A DNA stretch of 64,000 nt from Bacillus infantis (GCF_020171945.1 NZ_JAIVAP010000018.1:1-64000), one strand, 5' to 3'; shown: positions 8,206 to 16,165, counted from the first letter of the stretch. A program made the numbers and translations. The notes: a model not told the origin generated them from the letters alone.

Positions 8206-10008
8206 ATGTGCGGAATTGTAGGATATATCGGAAACAGTGATTCAAAGGAAGTATTGCTAAAAGGCTTGGAAAAGCTTGAATATAGAGGCTATGATTCAGC
8301 AGGCATCGCCGTCATGAACGAAAACGGCGTCCATGTTTTCAAGGAAAAAGGCCGCATTGCCGACCTGCGCAGCATCGTTGATGGAGATGTGGAAGCCCAC
8401 ACCGGAATCGGACACACGCGCTGGGCGACACATGGCGTACCGAGCAAAAAGAATGCCCATCCTCACCAGAGTGCAGGCGGGCGCTTCACGCTCGTACACA
8501 ACGGCGTTATTGAAAACTATGACCAGCTGAAGCGCGAGTTCCTGAGCGGAGTAGAGCTTCAGAGCGACACTGACACAGAAGTCATCGTTCAGCTGATCGA
8601 GCTGTTCGTAAATGAAGGAGAAGCAACAGAAGATGCTTTCCGCAAGACGCTGCGCCTGCTGAAGGGTTCTTACGCTTTGGCGCTCCTTGATGAGCAGAAT
8701 GATGAAACGATCTTTGTAGCGAAAAACAAAAGCCCGCTTCTTGTCGGCCTTGGCGACACATTCAATGTGGTTGCGAGCGATGCAATGGCTATGCTTCAGG
8801 TGACAGACCAGTATGTTGAGCTGATGGATAAAGAAATCGTCATCGTTAAAAAGAACGAAGTCATGATCCAGGATATGGACGGCCAGATCATTGCCAGAAA
8901 TCCTTATACTGCTGAACTGGATGCAAGTGATATTGAAAAAGGCACTTATCCTCACTATATGCTGAAGGAAATCGACGAGCAGCCGCTTGTGACACGCCGC
9001 ATCATCCAGAAATACCAGAATGCAAGCGGGGAATTGGTCATCGACCAGGACATCCTTGATGCGATGAATGAAAGCGACCGGATCTATATCATTGCAGCTG
9101 GTACTTCCTATCATGCCGGCCTTGTCGGCAAGCAGTTCATCGAAAGAATGGCAAAAATTCCGGTAGAGGTCCATATTGCCAGCGAATTCGGCTACAATAT
9201 GCCTCTTCTGTCAGAAAAGCCGCTATTCGTCTTTATTTCACAGAGCGGTGAAACAGCTGACAGCCGTGCCGTGCTTGTAAACATCAAAGAGATGGGCTAT
9301 AAAGCACTGACAATCACGAATGTACAGGGATCAACCCTTTCCCGTGAAGCTGACTATACACTGCTTCTTCATGCAGGGCCTGAAATCGCGGTTGCTTCAA
9401 CAAAGGCATATACTGCCCAGCTGGCTGTTCTTGCCATCCTGGCAGAAGTAACAGCGAAGAGCAAAGGACTTGGATTGCCATTTAACCTGGTTCAGGAGCT
9501 TGGAATCGTTGCTAATGCTATGGAGGTCCTCTGTGACGGCAAAGAAGAATTTGAAGCGATTGCCCGTGAATACCTGGCAACAACACGCAACGCTTTCTTC
9601 ATCGGCCGCGGTATTGACTTCTATGTGGGGCTTGAAGGCTCACTGAAGCTGAAGGAGATCTCTTATATCCAGGCTGAAGGCTTTGCCGGCGGAGAATTGA
9701 AGCACGGCACCATCGCCCTGATTGAGGACGGTACACCAGTCATTGCCCTTGCTACACAGGAAAGCGTCAACCTGAGCATCCGCGGAAACGTTAAGGAAGT
9801 TGTATCCCGCGGCGCCAATCCATGCATCATCAGCATGAAGGGGCTTGAGCAGGAAGAAGACCGCTTCGTTATTCCAGAAGTAAATGAATTATTAACACCT
9901 CTTATCTCTGTTATACCATTGCAGCTGATTTCTTATTATGCTGCCCTGCACCGCGAATGCGATGTAGACAAACCGCGCAACCTGGCTAAATCTGTTACGG
10001 TTGAATAA
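8206..10008 (+). CDS. glmS: Glutamine-fructose-6-phosphate aminotransferase GlmS
   Basis: The 600-residue enzyme makes glucosamine-6-phosphate from fructose-6-phosphate and glutamine, the entry step to amino-sugar synthesis. The N-terminal glutaminase begins with the processed Met then Cys (MCGIVGYIG), with RWATHG and NGVIEN motifs. Two SIS sugar-isomerase domains follow, with SQSGETADS near residue 348 and the C-terminal KSVTVE. I choose the ATG at 8206 because the catalytic Cys must follow Met; GGGAGG precedes it. Expression is set by the ribozyme upstream, so glmS and glmM are regulated separately although adjacent. Confidence 0.98.
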   Translation: MCGIVGYIGNSDSKEVLLKGLEKLEYRGYDSAGIAVMNENGVHVFKEKGRIADLRSIVDGDVEAHTGIGHTRWATHGVPSKKNAHPHQSAGGRFTLVHNGVIENYDQLKREFLSGVELQSDTDTEVIVQLIELFVNEGEATEDAFRKTLRLLKGSYALALLDEQNDETIFVAKNKSPLLVGLGDTFNVVASDAMAMLQVTDQYVELMDKEIVIVKKNEVMIQDMDGQIIARNPYTAELDASDIEKGTYPHYMLKEIDEQPLVTRRIIQKYQNASGELVIDQDILDAMNESDRIYIIAAGTSYHAGLVGKQFIERMAKIPVEVHIASEFGYNMPLLSEKPLFVFISQSGETADSRAVLVNIKEMGYKALTITNVQGSTLSREADYTLLLHAGPEIAVASTKAYTAQLAVLAILAEVTAKSKGLGLPFNLVQELGIVANAMEVLCDGKEEFEAIAREYLATTRNAFFIGRGIDFYVGLEGSLKLKEISYIQAEGFAGGELKHGTIALIEDGTPVIALATQESVNLSIRGNVKEVVSRGANPCIISMKGLEQEEDRFVIPEVNELLTPLISVIPLQLISYYAALHRECDVDKPRNLAKSVTVE

Positions 10009-10037
10009 GCGGATTTAGGATTATATATCGTTTGTCT

Positions 10038-10068
10038 AAGGAGGCTCCTTTCTGGATGCCTCCTTTTT
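10038..10068 (+). terminator. Terminator after glmS
   Basis: AAGGAGGC pairs with GCCTCCTT, followed by TTT. Confidence 0.85.
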
Positions 10069-10088
10069 GCATAGTTGGAGAAAAGTAA

Positions 10089-10221
10089 TTGATCAAATGT
10101 TTAATTAAAGGCAGCAATTGTACTGCTGCCACCGTATACAGGATTTTAATTAAACGTTTGATTAAGGAAAGCAAATGGACTGCTGATCAAGGTATGTATG
10201 CTTAATCAAACGTTTGAACAA
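10089..10221. repeat. Three palindromic operator-like sites in 57-bp tandem repeats
   Basis: Three copies of a 20-base near-palindrome of the form TTAATCAAAC-GTTTGATTAA occur at 10089-10108, 10146-10165 and 10202-10221. Their centres are 57 and 56 bases apart. The spacers are also related (both contain AGCAA...ACTGCTG), so a unit of about 57 bases has been duplicated. They fill the gap between the glmS terminator and the DUF3784 gene. They look like binding sites for an unidentified dimeric repressor. No regulator gene is adjacent. Confidence 0.75.
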
Positions 10222-10327
10222 TAGGCCTTGGTTAAAGAAACCATCTTAATTTATCTGCTGGCAACCCTGTTTATTCCGTTTTACATTATTCCGGCCATAT
10301 TGAGGAAATTTTAAGGAGATGGAATGA

Positions 10328-10606
10328 ATGAATCAGGATTTGATTATTTTTGGGACTATTTTTCTTGTGCTTGGTTTTTTGGTAGGGGTTAAGAAAATGA
10401 CGTGGCTTTTATCAGGGTTTAATGAAAAAAGGGTGAGGGATAAAAAGAAACTGGCCCATTTGGTCGGAGGTACGGAAGCGGTTCTTGGCATTGTTCTCCT
10501 TATCGGCGGCACTCTGGGTGTGGGTTCACCGAAATTCCTAATCATGCTCTGTATAGCCATTATGATGGGGCTTGTATTTTATGTGAACAGCAGGATGGCA
10601 GAGTGA
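10328..10606 (+). CDS. DUF3784 family small membrane protein
   Basis: The 92-residue protein has three hydrophobic segments (about residues 5-20, 45-62 and 68-86). A short polar stretch, GFNEKRVRDKKK, after the first helix is typical of DUF3784. The function of the family is unknown. TTAAGGAG lies upstream; ATG codons at 10324 and 10328 are both possible, and only 10328 is in this frame. The stop codon lies inside a hairpin shared with the convergent gene. The triple palindrome upstream suggests tight regulation. Confidence 0.75.
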   Translation: MNQDLIIFGTIFLVLGFLVGVKKMTWLLSGFNEKRVRDKKKLAHLVGGTEAVLGIVLLIGGTLGVGSPKFLIMLCIAIMMGLVFYVNSRMAE

Positions 10607-10635
10607 ATAAGGAGGGAAGCTGCCCCTCCTTATTC
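10605..10635. terminator. Bidirectional hairpin between two convergent genes
   Basis: GAATAAGGAGGG and CCCTCCTTATTC form a 12-base stem that contains the stop codons of both flanking genes. T-runs are short, so termination is inferred from the symmetry and position. Confidence 0.6.
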
Positions 10636-11013
10636 TTCTCCTCCGTTAAACCATAGGAGAGCATCATCATCAGGATCGCCGTTATAGTTGATCATGATTT
10701 CTTCATCTTTTTTTATATCCTTGTAAGCATAGAAATCAAAAGAGTGATTCTCGAAACTGATTTCATAATCGGCATTCGGCTCATAGGAATGGTTGAACAG
10801 CATTCCATACCCAAGGAGAAGGGCAGAATGGTTTGTCCCATACTCAAATACATAGTCGGCGAGCCTGGTTTTCTCAATATATTTATGTTCTTCATTTGGA
10901 TAGGCAAGTACCGGGGCTCTGTGGATCAGCTCTCCCTTTTTGATATCACGGGTAGCGAACACACCTTTATTGGTTTCGTCATCAGTAATGTTTGAGATTC
11001 TAACTTCAATCAA
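10630..11013 (-). CDS. SET domain-containing protein
   Basis: The 127-residue protein matches a small stand-alone SET domain, the fold used by protein lysine methyltransferases. Visible features are NKGVFATRDIKKGELI near the start, the LFNHSYEPNADYE core (the NHS/N motif that binds S-adenosylmethionine) and EIMINYNG near the end (the catalytic Tyr region). Bacterial copies are poorly understood and their targets are unknown. I prefer the TTG start at 11013 because GAAGGTG lies eight bases before it. An ATG at 11034 would add seven residues but has no ribosome site. Confidence 0.8.
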   Translation of the reverse strand: MIEVRISNITDDETNKGVFATRDIKKGELIHRAPVLAYPNEEHKYIEKTRLADYVFEYGTNHSALLLGYGMLFNHSYEPNADYEISFENHSFDFYAYKDIKKDEEIMINYNGDPDDDALLWFNGGEE

Positions 11014-11186
11014 GCTTTTCACCTTCGCCTTCATAATCTGTCAATCCTAGTCTGACAGTCTTGGGGCAAAAATGCAATCGCAGGAATCAATTGGATGGCA
11101 GTCTTAGGGTGGTGCAGAGGCTGATTTGATACCAGCCCGGGTGTTTGTATGGTAAAGTAATATTAACAGCAAAGGAGGAAATGCAG

Positions 11187-11465
11187 ATGCAAATCACTGA
11201 TCAGGCACGCGATATCCTAAAGCAGATGTTTGAAAAAGAAAACGCCCGGAATATCCGCATATATTTCGCAGGCTATGGCTGAGGACAGCCAAAAGTAGGA
11301 CTGGCTCTGGATGAGCCGGAAGAGGACGATAACGTATCCACAATCAATGAAATCAAAGTAGCAATCGATCCAATCATTGAACCGAATGTAGAGGACCTGA
11401 TCCTTGATCTGAGCGGAGACAAGAAAGGCCTTGTACTGCTGGGGAATACGGGCAATTGCTGCTAG
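11187..11465 (+). CDS. HesB/IscA-like protein with in-frame UGA (probable selenoprotein)
   Basis: Reading through one TGA at 11280-11282 gives a 92-residue protein of the HesB-like family: MQITDQARDIL, then IRIYFAGYG-U-GQPKVGLALDEP, and a closing GNTGNCC. The TGA sits at residue 32, exactly where this family carries its conserved Cys or selenocysteine before the GLALDEP motif. Homology continues after it without a frameshift. A hairpin that fits a bacterial SECIS element follows (11301-11319). AGGAGG lies eight bases before the ATG at 11187, and a terminator follows the TAG stop. HesB-like selenoproteins are an established family of small iron-sulfur-scaffold relatives; their exact role is not known. 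The alternative is a pseudogene with a point stop. The selA, selB, selC and selD genes are not in this window. Confidence 0.82.
11301..11319 (+). promoter_or_regulatory. Candidate bacterial SECIS element
   Basis: CTGGCTC and GAGCCGG pair as seven base pairs (one G-U) around the loop TGGAT. The loop begins 25 bases after the UGA and has G at its second position. This agrees with the known bacterial SECIS rules of a short stem, a small loop with an early G, and a distance of roughly 16-37 bases from the UGA. Confidence 0.65.
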
Positions 11466-11471
11466 AATAAG

Positions 11472-11512
11472 AAAGCATGGAAATGGGCTTCTGCTCTTTC
11501 CATGCTTTTTTT
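11472..11512 (+). terminator. Terminator after the HesB-like gene
   Basis: AAAGCATGGAAA pairs with TTTCCATGCTTT, followed by a T-run. Confidence 0.92.
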
Positions 11513-11656
11513 GAAGCATTTATTCCTGATCAGTTCCCCGAGGCGGAAAGGGGAAGCAGAAGGGCATCATCCCTGTTCTTATGAAAAAATCATGCAAACA
11601 CACTCGAATTGTACTATAATGAATACCAAAATCAGGATAATCGGGAGGTGGATATA

Positions 11657-11752
11657 ATGGCAGAAACATTCTGGCTGCCGGATACTGGAGCGGCTCATGC
11701 AAAGCCTGTAAGAGGAAAGGCGATACTTTGCATGGGGAGAAGATTCATATAA
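11657..11752 (+). CDS. Possible 31-residue small protein
   Basis: An ATG follows a strong GGGAGGTGG ribosome site, with TATAAT about 40 bases upstream. It opens a 31-codon frame beginning MAETFWLPDTG and ending MGRRFI. I recognise no family. A +1 shift inside it would give a stretch with a CKAC motif (SGSCKACKRKG), so a frameshifted small zinc protein is another reading. The surrounding gap (11513-11833) holds nothing else that I can support. Confidence 0.35.
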   Translation: MAETFWLPDTGAAHAKPVRGKAILCMGRRFI

Positions 11753-11833
11753 TCGCCCTTACAATGTGATCTCATTTCTATTACGGGCTTTGCCCCTTAT
11801 TTAAGAAACCATTAAAATAAGGAGCTGGCCGAA

Positions 11834-12112
11834 ATGAGCTATGTAAAAGCAGCTGCTGTTTTGCCTGAAGAGCTGATAGCGGAGATCCAGAAATATATTC
11901 AAGGTGAAATGGTTTATATTCCAAAGCCCGAGGCTGCCCGGCGAAAATGGGGGGAGACCTCCGGGGGACGGAAGCAGATCGATGCACGCAATGAGGAGAT
12001 CAGGAGGGCATTCCGGAACGGAAAGCCGGTCGAAGTGCTGGCGGGCGAATACTTCCTGGCCAATGAAACAATCAAAAAGATAGTCTATTCAAAACAGAAA
12101 CGCAGGCAGTAG
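11834..12112 (+). CDS. CD3324 family protein (Mor-like DNA-binding)
   Basis: The 92-residue protein starts MSYVKAAAVLPEELIAEIQKYI, has the GEMVYIPKPEAARRKWGE segment and ends in a helix-turn-helix-like part (FLANETIKKIVYSKQKRRQ). This arrangement matches the CD3324 family, related to the Mor transcription activator of phage Mu. A role in transcription is inferred only from the fold. GGAGCTGG precedes the ATG. The gene stands alone. Confidence 0.8.
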   Translation: MSYVKAAAVLPEELIAEIQKYIQGEMVYIPKPEAARRKWGETSGGRKQIDARNEEIRRAFRNGKPVEVLAGEYFLANETIKKIVYSKQKRRQ

Positions 12113-12221
12113 GAACACTTTGGTTCAGAGTCATTCTCTGCCTATTCCCGGCTGCTGATTTTTCTTATAATTGTCTTGAGAAATCAACAGCCTGATCCGG
12201 GCAAAAATAGGAGTGAATGAA

Positions 12222-12857
12222 ATGGAACCATTTATCCGGAACGACCAGTTTAATTTCATAAAAGAACAGGCAGCCCACCTTGTGAACGGGCACAGCTCTG
12301 TAAATGATAAAGGGGTTTTGAATGCACTGAGGGCCATCACCTCTGAGAAGGCTAAAGCACTGTTTCCAGAGCTCACCGCTGAGCAGCAGGAGCTTCTTGC
12401 TCCTTTGCCTGATATAAAGGACAGGACAGAGGCAGACCGGTACCTGGAAGGCCTGCAGGATTATATCATTCCATTTCCGGCAGTGAGCGAACAGGCAGCC
12501 AGGAAGCTGTTTCCCAAGGTTAAAAAGCTGAAGGTGCCTGAAGCCGGGCTGGAAGAGCAGAAAGGCATTTCCTACTTTTCCTGGGACGACAAAGGCACTG
12601 GGAGAAGGTATATGGCCGTGCTGTACAAAAATAAGCTTGCCGGCTTGTCAGGAACCTTCAAGCCGATCAGCCAAAAAGGGATTTGTTCCATTTGCGGCAA
12701 ACATGGAGAAGCAGGACTGTTTGTTTCCCAAAAGAAGGGCGCCGTTCAGGGGACTTACGTAAGAAAAGGCAATTATATTTGCAGCGACACCATGAAATGC
12801 AACCAGAACCTGACCAGCCTTGAGAAGCTGGAGCAATTTGTTGAGCTGGTGAAATAG
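12222..12857 (+). CDS. FusB/FusC-type elongation factor G-binding protein
   Basis: The 211-residue protein matches the EF-G-binding family whose staphylococcal members FusB and FusC free EF-G from fusidic acid-stalled ribosomes. The N-terminal helical part is followed by a treble-clef zinc domain with CSIC near residue 152 and C-x5-C (CSDTMKC) near 187, the four cysteines of the family. The length is close to the 213 residues of FusB. I take the ATG at 12222 because AGGAG lies eight bases before it, instead of the in-frame GTG at 12213 inside that site. Chromosomal copies in Bacilli are housekeeping relatives; resistance is not implied. Confidence 0.88.
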   Translation: MEPFIRNDQFNFIKEQAAHLVNGHSSVNDKGVLNALRAITSEKAKALFPELTAEQQELLAPLPDIKDRTEADRYLEGLQDYIIPFPAVSEQAARKLFPKVKKLKVPEAGLEEQKGISYFSWDDKGTGRRYMAVLYKNKLAGLSGTFKPISQKGICSICGKHGEAGLFVSQKKGAVQGTYVRKGNYICSDTMKCNQNLTSLEKLEQFVELVK

Positions 12858-12865
12858 CACAAAAG

Positions 12866-12899
12866 AAAGACAGGGGCCTGGCTACAGGTCCCTGTCTTT
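12866..12899. terminator. Bidirectional terminator
   Basis: AAAGACAGGG and CCCTGTCTTT flank a short loop. The T-run is better on the minus strand (TTTCTTTT), so it can serve both convergent genes. Confidence 0.75.
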
Positions 12900-12945
12900 G
12901 CAGTAAAGCCCGCACTGGGGCAGTTCTGAAGATCTTTGCCTCCGG

Positions 12946-13644
12946 TTATTGAAGCTGATCATCCTTATAGTCAACGTAAAGGGTGCCATTCTGCTGGACT
13001 TCAGCGTAGAAGACATCAGAGAGGGAGGCGCCGCTTTGCTGGAGCTGATCTTCAATCCATTCCTGGGAAAGGTTTAAGCCGTCAAGATTCTGGGAGACAA
13101 GCTGGCCATCGGAAATGACGGCGGTGCCGACCGGATAGGCATCTTTGGGCACCGGGTTTCCCTGGGCTGCATGGCTTTGCGTCAGCGGGCGCTTTCCTTC
13201 TTTTTTTAGCACCGACAGCTTGCCGTCCGTCTCAAAGACCGCATAGTCTGCATCTGAGATGGAGAAGATATTTTTTTGCCTGAGCAAAGCGCTTAAGGCA
13301 TCAATATCCAGTCTGGCTTTGCGGAGGGAGTCTTCCATCACCTTGCCGTCTTTTATGACGATCAGCGGCTGGCCCTCCAGGAGTACCCTTGCTTTCCTGG
13401 ATTTGATATCAAGATAGCCCATGAGGATGGTGAACGCGGCCCAGCCGGCCAGGGCAATGACCCCATTTCGAATGGTCACATTCGGGCTGAGGACAAGGTT
13501 GGCTGCAATAGAACCGATGGCAATGGCTGATACAAAGTTAAAGAAGGTCATTTGGGCAATTTCTTTCCGCCCCATCAGTCTGGCAAGCGCAAAAAGCACA
13601 AGAAAAGAAACGGCAATCCTTATAAGCACTTCTGGAATATTCAT
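12946..13644 (-). CDS. DUF421 (YetF-family) membrane protein
   Basis: The 232-residue protein has three membrane helices in its first 80 residues and a soluble C-terminal half. It shows the family motifs ARLMGRKEIAQMTFFNFV and GVIALAGWAAF, then PLIVIKDGKV. Bacillus spores and cells carry several YetF relatives, some of them spore membrane proteins, but the biochemical role is not established. The ATG at 13644 has GAGGTGG just before it. The gene is monocistronic and convergent with the FusB-type gene. Confidence 0.88.
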   Translation of the reverse strand: MNIPEVLIRIAVSFLVLFALARLMGRKEIAQMTFFNFVSAIAIGSIAANLVLSPNVTIRNGVIALAGWAAFTILMGYLDIKSRKARVLLEGQPLIVIKDGKVMEDSLRKARLDIDALSALLRQKNIFSISDADYAVFETDGKLSVLKKEGKRPLTQSHAAQGNPVPKDAYPVGTAVISDGQLVSQNLDGLNLSQEWIEDQLQQSGASLSDVFYAEVQQNGTLYVDYKDDQLQ

Positions 13645-13761
13645 GATCCACCTCAATCAGGTTTATTTTTATAGAGAAATTGAATCTCTTAGTAAGAATG
13701 CATCCTTATTTTGGCAGGGTAATATCTTTTTATACATAAAAAAGAAAGAGAGTTGGAGTGA

Positions 13762-14385
13762 ATGCTTGAATTATTGCTGATCCGCCATGGCCAGTCAGAA
13801 GCTGACCTGCTGGACGTGCATGAGGGCAGGGCGGATTTTCCGCTGACCGGTTTGGGAAGGAGGCAGGCGGGACTCCTTGCTGAGTTTATCACTGAACACT
13901 ATCCTCCTGATATCATCTGGGCAAGTACGCTGAAAAGGGCCTATGAAACAGCGGCTATTACAGCTGATAGAGCGGGGTGCAGGCTGAGGACAGATGAAAG
14001 GCTGATGGAATTCAATAATGGGGTTCTGGCCGGGATGTCCCGGGAGGAAGCGGGCATCCGTTATCCAGAGCCGCCTGAGGGCAGAAAGCCGCATGTGCGC
14101 ATCGAGAAGGGGGAGTCGATGCTTGAAATGAGATTCCGGGCCGAGACCGTTCTATCAGAGATCCTGGATGATGCTGAACAAAAAGGGTATAAGAGGGTTG
14201 CTGCAGTTTCGCACGGCGGATTGATTTCCATGCTGATCCTGGCGCTGCTTGGGCTGCCCAATACGAGCCGCCAGCTCTTTGCTACAGGAGATACCGGCGT
14301 TCATTTGTTCAGGCTGGATCATAAAAGAAGGGTGGCCATGTTTTTGAACTGCCAGCGGCACCTGCCCGATGAACTTTTGGGATAG
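13762..14385 (+). CDS. Histidine phosphatase family protein
   Basis: The 207-residue protein belongs to the phosphoglycerate-mutase-like histidine phosphatases. It has the catalytic LIRHGQSEAD at residues 6-15, the second Arg in STLKRAYETA, the acidic residue in ERLMEFNNG, and the second His in AVSHGGL. The substrate is not evident: candidates are phosphoglycerate and small phosphorylated metabolites. GGAG lies five bases before the ATG. It has its own terminator and no clear partners. Confidence 0.9.
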   Translation: MLELLLIRHGQSEADLLDVHEGRADFPLTGLGRRQAGLLAEFITEHYPPDIIWASTLKRAYETAAITADRAGCRLRTDERLMEFNNGVLAGMSREEAGIRYPEPPEGRKPHVRIEKGESMLEMRFRAETVLSEILDDAEQKGYKRVAAVSHGGLISMLILALLGLPNTSRQLFATGDTGVHLFRLDHKRRVAMFLNCQRHLPDELLG

Positions 14386-14387
14386 GA

Positions 14388-14417
14388 GGGGACAGGATAG
14401 CCTGTCCTTTTTCTTTT
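14388..14417 (+). terminator. Terminator after the histidine phosphatase
   Basis: GGACAGG-ATAG-CCTGTCC followed by TTTTTC. Confidence 0.88.
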
Positions 14418-14511
14418 TTCCATAAAAAGGGGATTGATTATTGATTTTCAGTCTTTCCAAACCGGGGCGGACGAAGTATGATAATTCTATCAAACTGAAA
14501 GGGAAGACAAT

Positions 14512-14853
14512 ATGGCGGGAATGAATCTCCTTTTCCTATTTGCAATCAGTGTCTATAGTCTATGGGGATTAGGGCATGATCCTTTCTCGAGCCTGCTTTC
14601 GGGTGATGAGAAGCGCTTTGAAATGCTGGTCCTGGAGGAAGGCAAGGTTTTTTCGAAAGAAAAGCCTTTTGAGCGAAAAGGAAAGCTCCTTGGAACGGCC
14701 GCGTATCTTCCTTTGTTGGCATCGCCGGCCGTCATGCTGCTTTTCCGAAGGTTTTTCCGGATGGATATTATGCTGGAAAAGCTGAGAATCCTTCTTACAC
14801 CGGTCTTTTTTCATTCTAAGTTCTTTATCTCCTCCTCTGTTAGTAATAAATAA
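14512..14853 (+). CDS. Hypothetical small membrane protein
   Basis: The 113-residue frame has a hydrophobic N-terminus (MNLLFLFAISVYSLWGLG), a charged middle and a second hydrophobic segment (YLPLLASPAVMLLF). It ends in LLTPVFFHSKFFISS. I do not recognise it. AAGGGAAG lies upstream of the ATG. A frame is also open on the other strand, but it is highly charged and lacks a ribosome site. The gene ends 26 bases before tatA, so the two could be co-transcribed. Confidence 0.55.
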   Translation: MAGMNLLFLFAISVYSLWGLGHDPFSSLLSGDEKRFEMLVLEEGKVFSKEKPFERKGKLLGTAAYLPLLASPAVMLLFRRFFRMDIMLEKLRILLTPVFFHSKFFISSSVSNK

Positions 14854-14879
14854 AACTAAACTGAAAAAGAGGTGCAGAG

Positions 14880-15047
14880 ATGAGGAATTTAGGCTTTGGG
14901 GAAATTATGGTCATTGTTTTTGTTGCGCTGCTTATATTTGGACCGCAAAAACTGCCGGAGCTTGGCAGGGCTGCCGGCAATACGCTGCGTGAATTCAAAA
15001 AGGCAACAAAAGGCATCCTGGAAGATGATAAAGAAAGAGATAATTAA
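14880..15047 (+). CDS. tatA: Twin-arginine translocase subunit TatA
   Basis: This 55-residue protein has the layout of TatA: a short N-terminal membrane helix (about residues 6-20), the hinge FGPQKLPELG and an amphipathic helix NTLREFKKATKG with a short acidic tail. TatA multimers form the pore for folded proteins with twin-arginine signals. AGAGGTG lies before the ATG. No tatC is adjacent, as is also true of some tatA copies in Bacillus, so the partner must be elsewhere. Confidence 0.92.
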   Translation: MRNLGFGEIMVIVFVALLIFGPQKLPELGRAAGNTLREFKKATKGILEDDKERDN

Positions 15048-15058
15048 ATAGATTGCAG

Positions 15059-15117
15059 ACTGCTCCGCAGATGGAAGCCCTCTTATGGCTTCATCTTTGC
15101 GGAGCAGCTGTTTTGTT
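15059..15117 (+). terminator. Strong hairpin between tatA and uppP
   Basis: CTGCTCCGCA...GAAGCC pairs with GGCTTC...TGCGGAGCAG, followed by TGTTTTGTT. The uppP ribosome site starts only a few bases later. It may be the tatA terminator or an attenuator for uppP, because there is no room for a separate promoter between hairpin and uppP. Confidence 0.75.
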
Positions 15118-15130
15118 CTGGAGGAAAATG

Positions 15131-15952
15131 ATGAAAGAGATGATTGTTGCCCTGATATTGGGCATTGTTGAAGGTCTTACTGAGTTTGCGCCCGTTTCGT
15201 CTACCGGCCATATGATTATAGTGGACGACATTTTATTAAAGTCAAAAGAGCTTTTCTCGAAGGAAGTAGCCAATACATTCAAGGTTGTCATTCAGCTTGG
15301 GTCGATCCTTGCGGTGGTGATTGTGTTCAAGGACCGGTTTATCCAGCTCTTAGGGCTGGGTAAAGGGGGGAAGGAACAATCGGATGGACCGAGGCTGAAG
15401 CTTACACAAGTCATTGCGGGCCTGCTGCCTGCGGCGGTTCTCGGGCTTCTTTTCGAGGATTATATAGATAAATACCTTTTCTCTATCAATACAGTGGTAA
15501 TCGGCCTGGTGGCTGGCGCCCTGCTTATGATTGCAGCTGATTATTATTCAAAGAGGAAGCCGGCCATCGAGACGGTGGACAAGATCACTTACCGGCAGGC
15601 AATCCTCATTGGATTGTTCCAGTGCATCGCCTTATGGCCGGGCTTTTCACGGTCAGGCTCCACAATCTCGGGCGGGGTGCTGCTCGGCCTCAGCCACAGG
15701 GCAGCCTCTGATTTTACCTTTATCATGGCGGTGCCTGTCATGCTTGGGGCAAGCGGGCTGTCGCTTCTGAAGAATTGGGAGTATTTCACGCCTGATGCCA
15801 TCCCATTCTTTATAGTCGGCTTCATCAGTGCCTTTGTGTTCGCCCTGGCATCAATCCGTTTCTTCCTGGCGCTCATCAACAGAATCAAGCTGGTGCCGTT
15901 CGCCATTTACAGGATTATCCTCGCGGCTGTCATTTATATTGTATTTCTGTGA
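15131..15952 (+). CDS. uppP: Undecaprenyl-diphosphatase UppP (BacA family)
   Basis: The 273-residue integral membrane enzyme dephosphorylates undecaprenyl pyrophosphate and so recycles the lipid carrier of cell-wall synthesis. Family signatures are EGLTEFAPVSSTGHMI near residue 15 and GFSRSGSTI near residue 170. It confers bacitracin tolerance in many species. TGGAGG lies seven bases before the ATG at 15131; the ATG at 15128 is too close to it. Any transcript from upstream must pass the strong hairpin that ends just before the ribosome site. Confidence 0.95.
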   Translation: MKEMIVALILGIVEGLTEFAPVSSTGHMIIVDDILLKSKELFSKEVANTFKVVIQLGSILAVVIVFKDRFIQLLGLGKGGKEQSDGPRLKLTQVIAGLLPAAVLGLLFEDYIDKYLFSINTVVIGLVAGALLMIAADYYSKRKPAIETVDKITYRQAILIGLFQCIALWPGFSRSGSTISGGVLLGLSHRAASDFTFIMAVPVMLGASGLSLLKNWEYFTPDAIPFFIVGFISAFVFALASIRFFLALINRIKLVPFAIYRIILAAVIYIVFL

Positions 15953-15981
15953 GGCAAAAGTACAGTTCCAGTATTTAAATA

Positions 15982-16011
15982 TTTACAGAAGATAGGTTCA
16001 TAGAGTAAAAT
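15982..16011 (+). promoter_or_regulatory. Promoter of the symporter transcript
   Basis: TTTACA and TAAAAT are separated by 18 bases, located about 25 bases before the riboswitch aptamer. Confidence 0.5.
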
Positions 16012-16030
16012 TAAAAAAAATTTATTGAAA

Positions 16031-16165
16031 GATACGCTTAATCTTTTAAAGAGCGGGGGATCCAACCGGCATACATCTGCCTCGGGGTGAATCCTTTACA
16101 GGTAGGGCACTCTCAAAGCCCGAATCCGACAGCTAACCTCGTAAGCGTTATTGAGAGGACAAGTC
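16031..16165 (+). ncRNA. Cyclic di-AMP riboswitch (ydaO/yuaA class)
   Basis: All conserved blocks of the ydaO aptamer are present: GGGGGATCCAA, CGGGGTGAATCC, a CTCTCAA that pairs with the late TTGAGAG, and GAATCCGACAGCTAACC followed by TCGTAAGC. A terminator follows at once, so binding of c-di-AMP should switch the gene off. The same architecture is found a second time in this window (30455-30601). Confidence 0.95.

Noticed and set aside
8296-9174. 292-codon antisense frame inside glmS
   Set aside because: It lies fully opposite the highly conserved glmS gene, has no ribosome site and no recognisable family.
11186-11285. Reading the HesB-like gene as a 31-residue truncated pseudogene
   Set aside because: Family-typical sequence continues in frame after TGA up to a normal stop and terminator, and a SECIS-like hairpin is placed correctly; kept as an alternative in the annotation.
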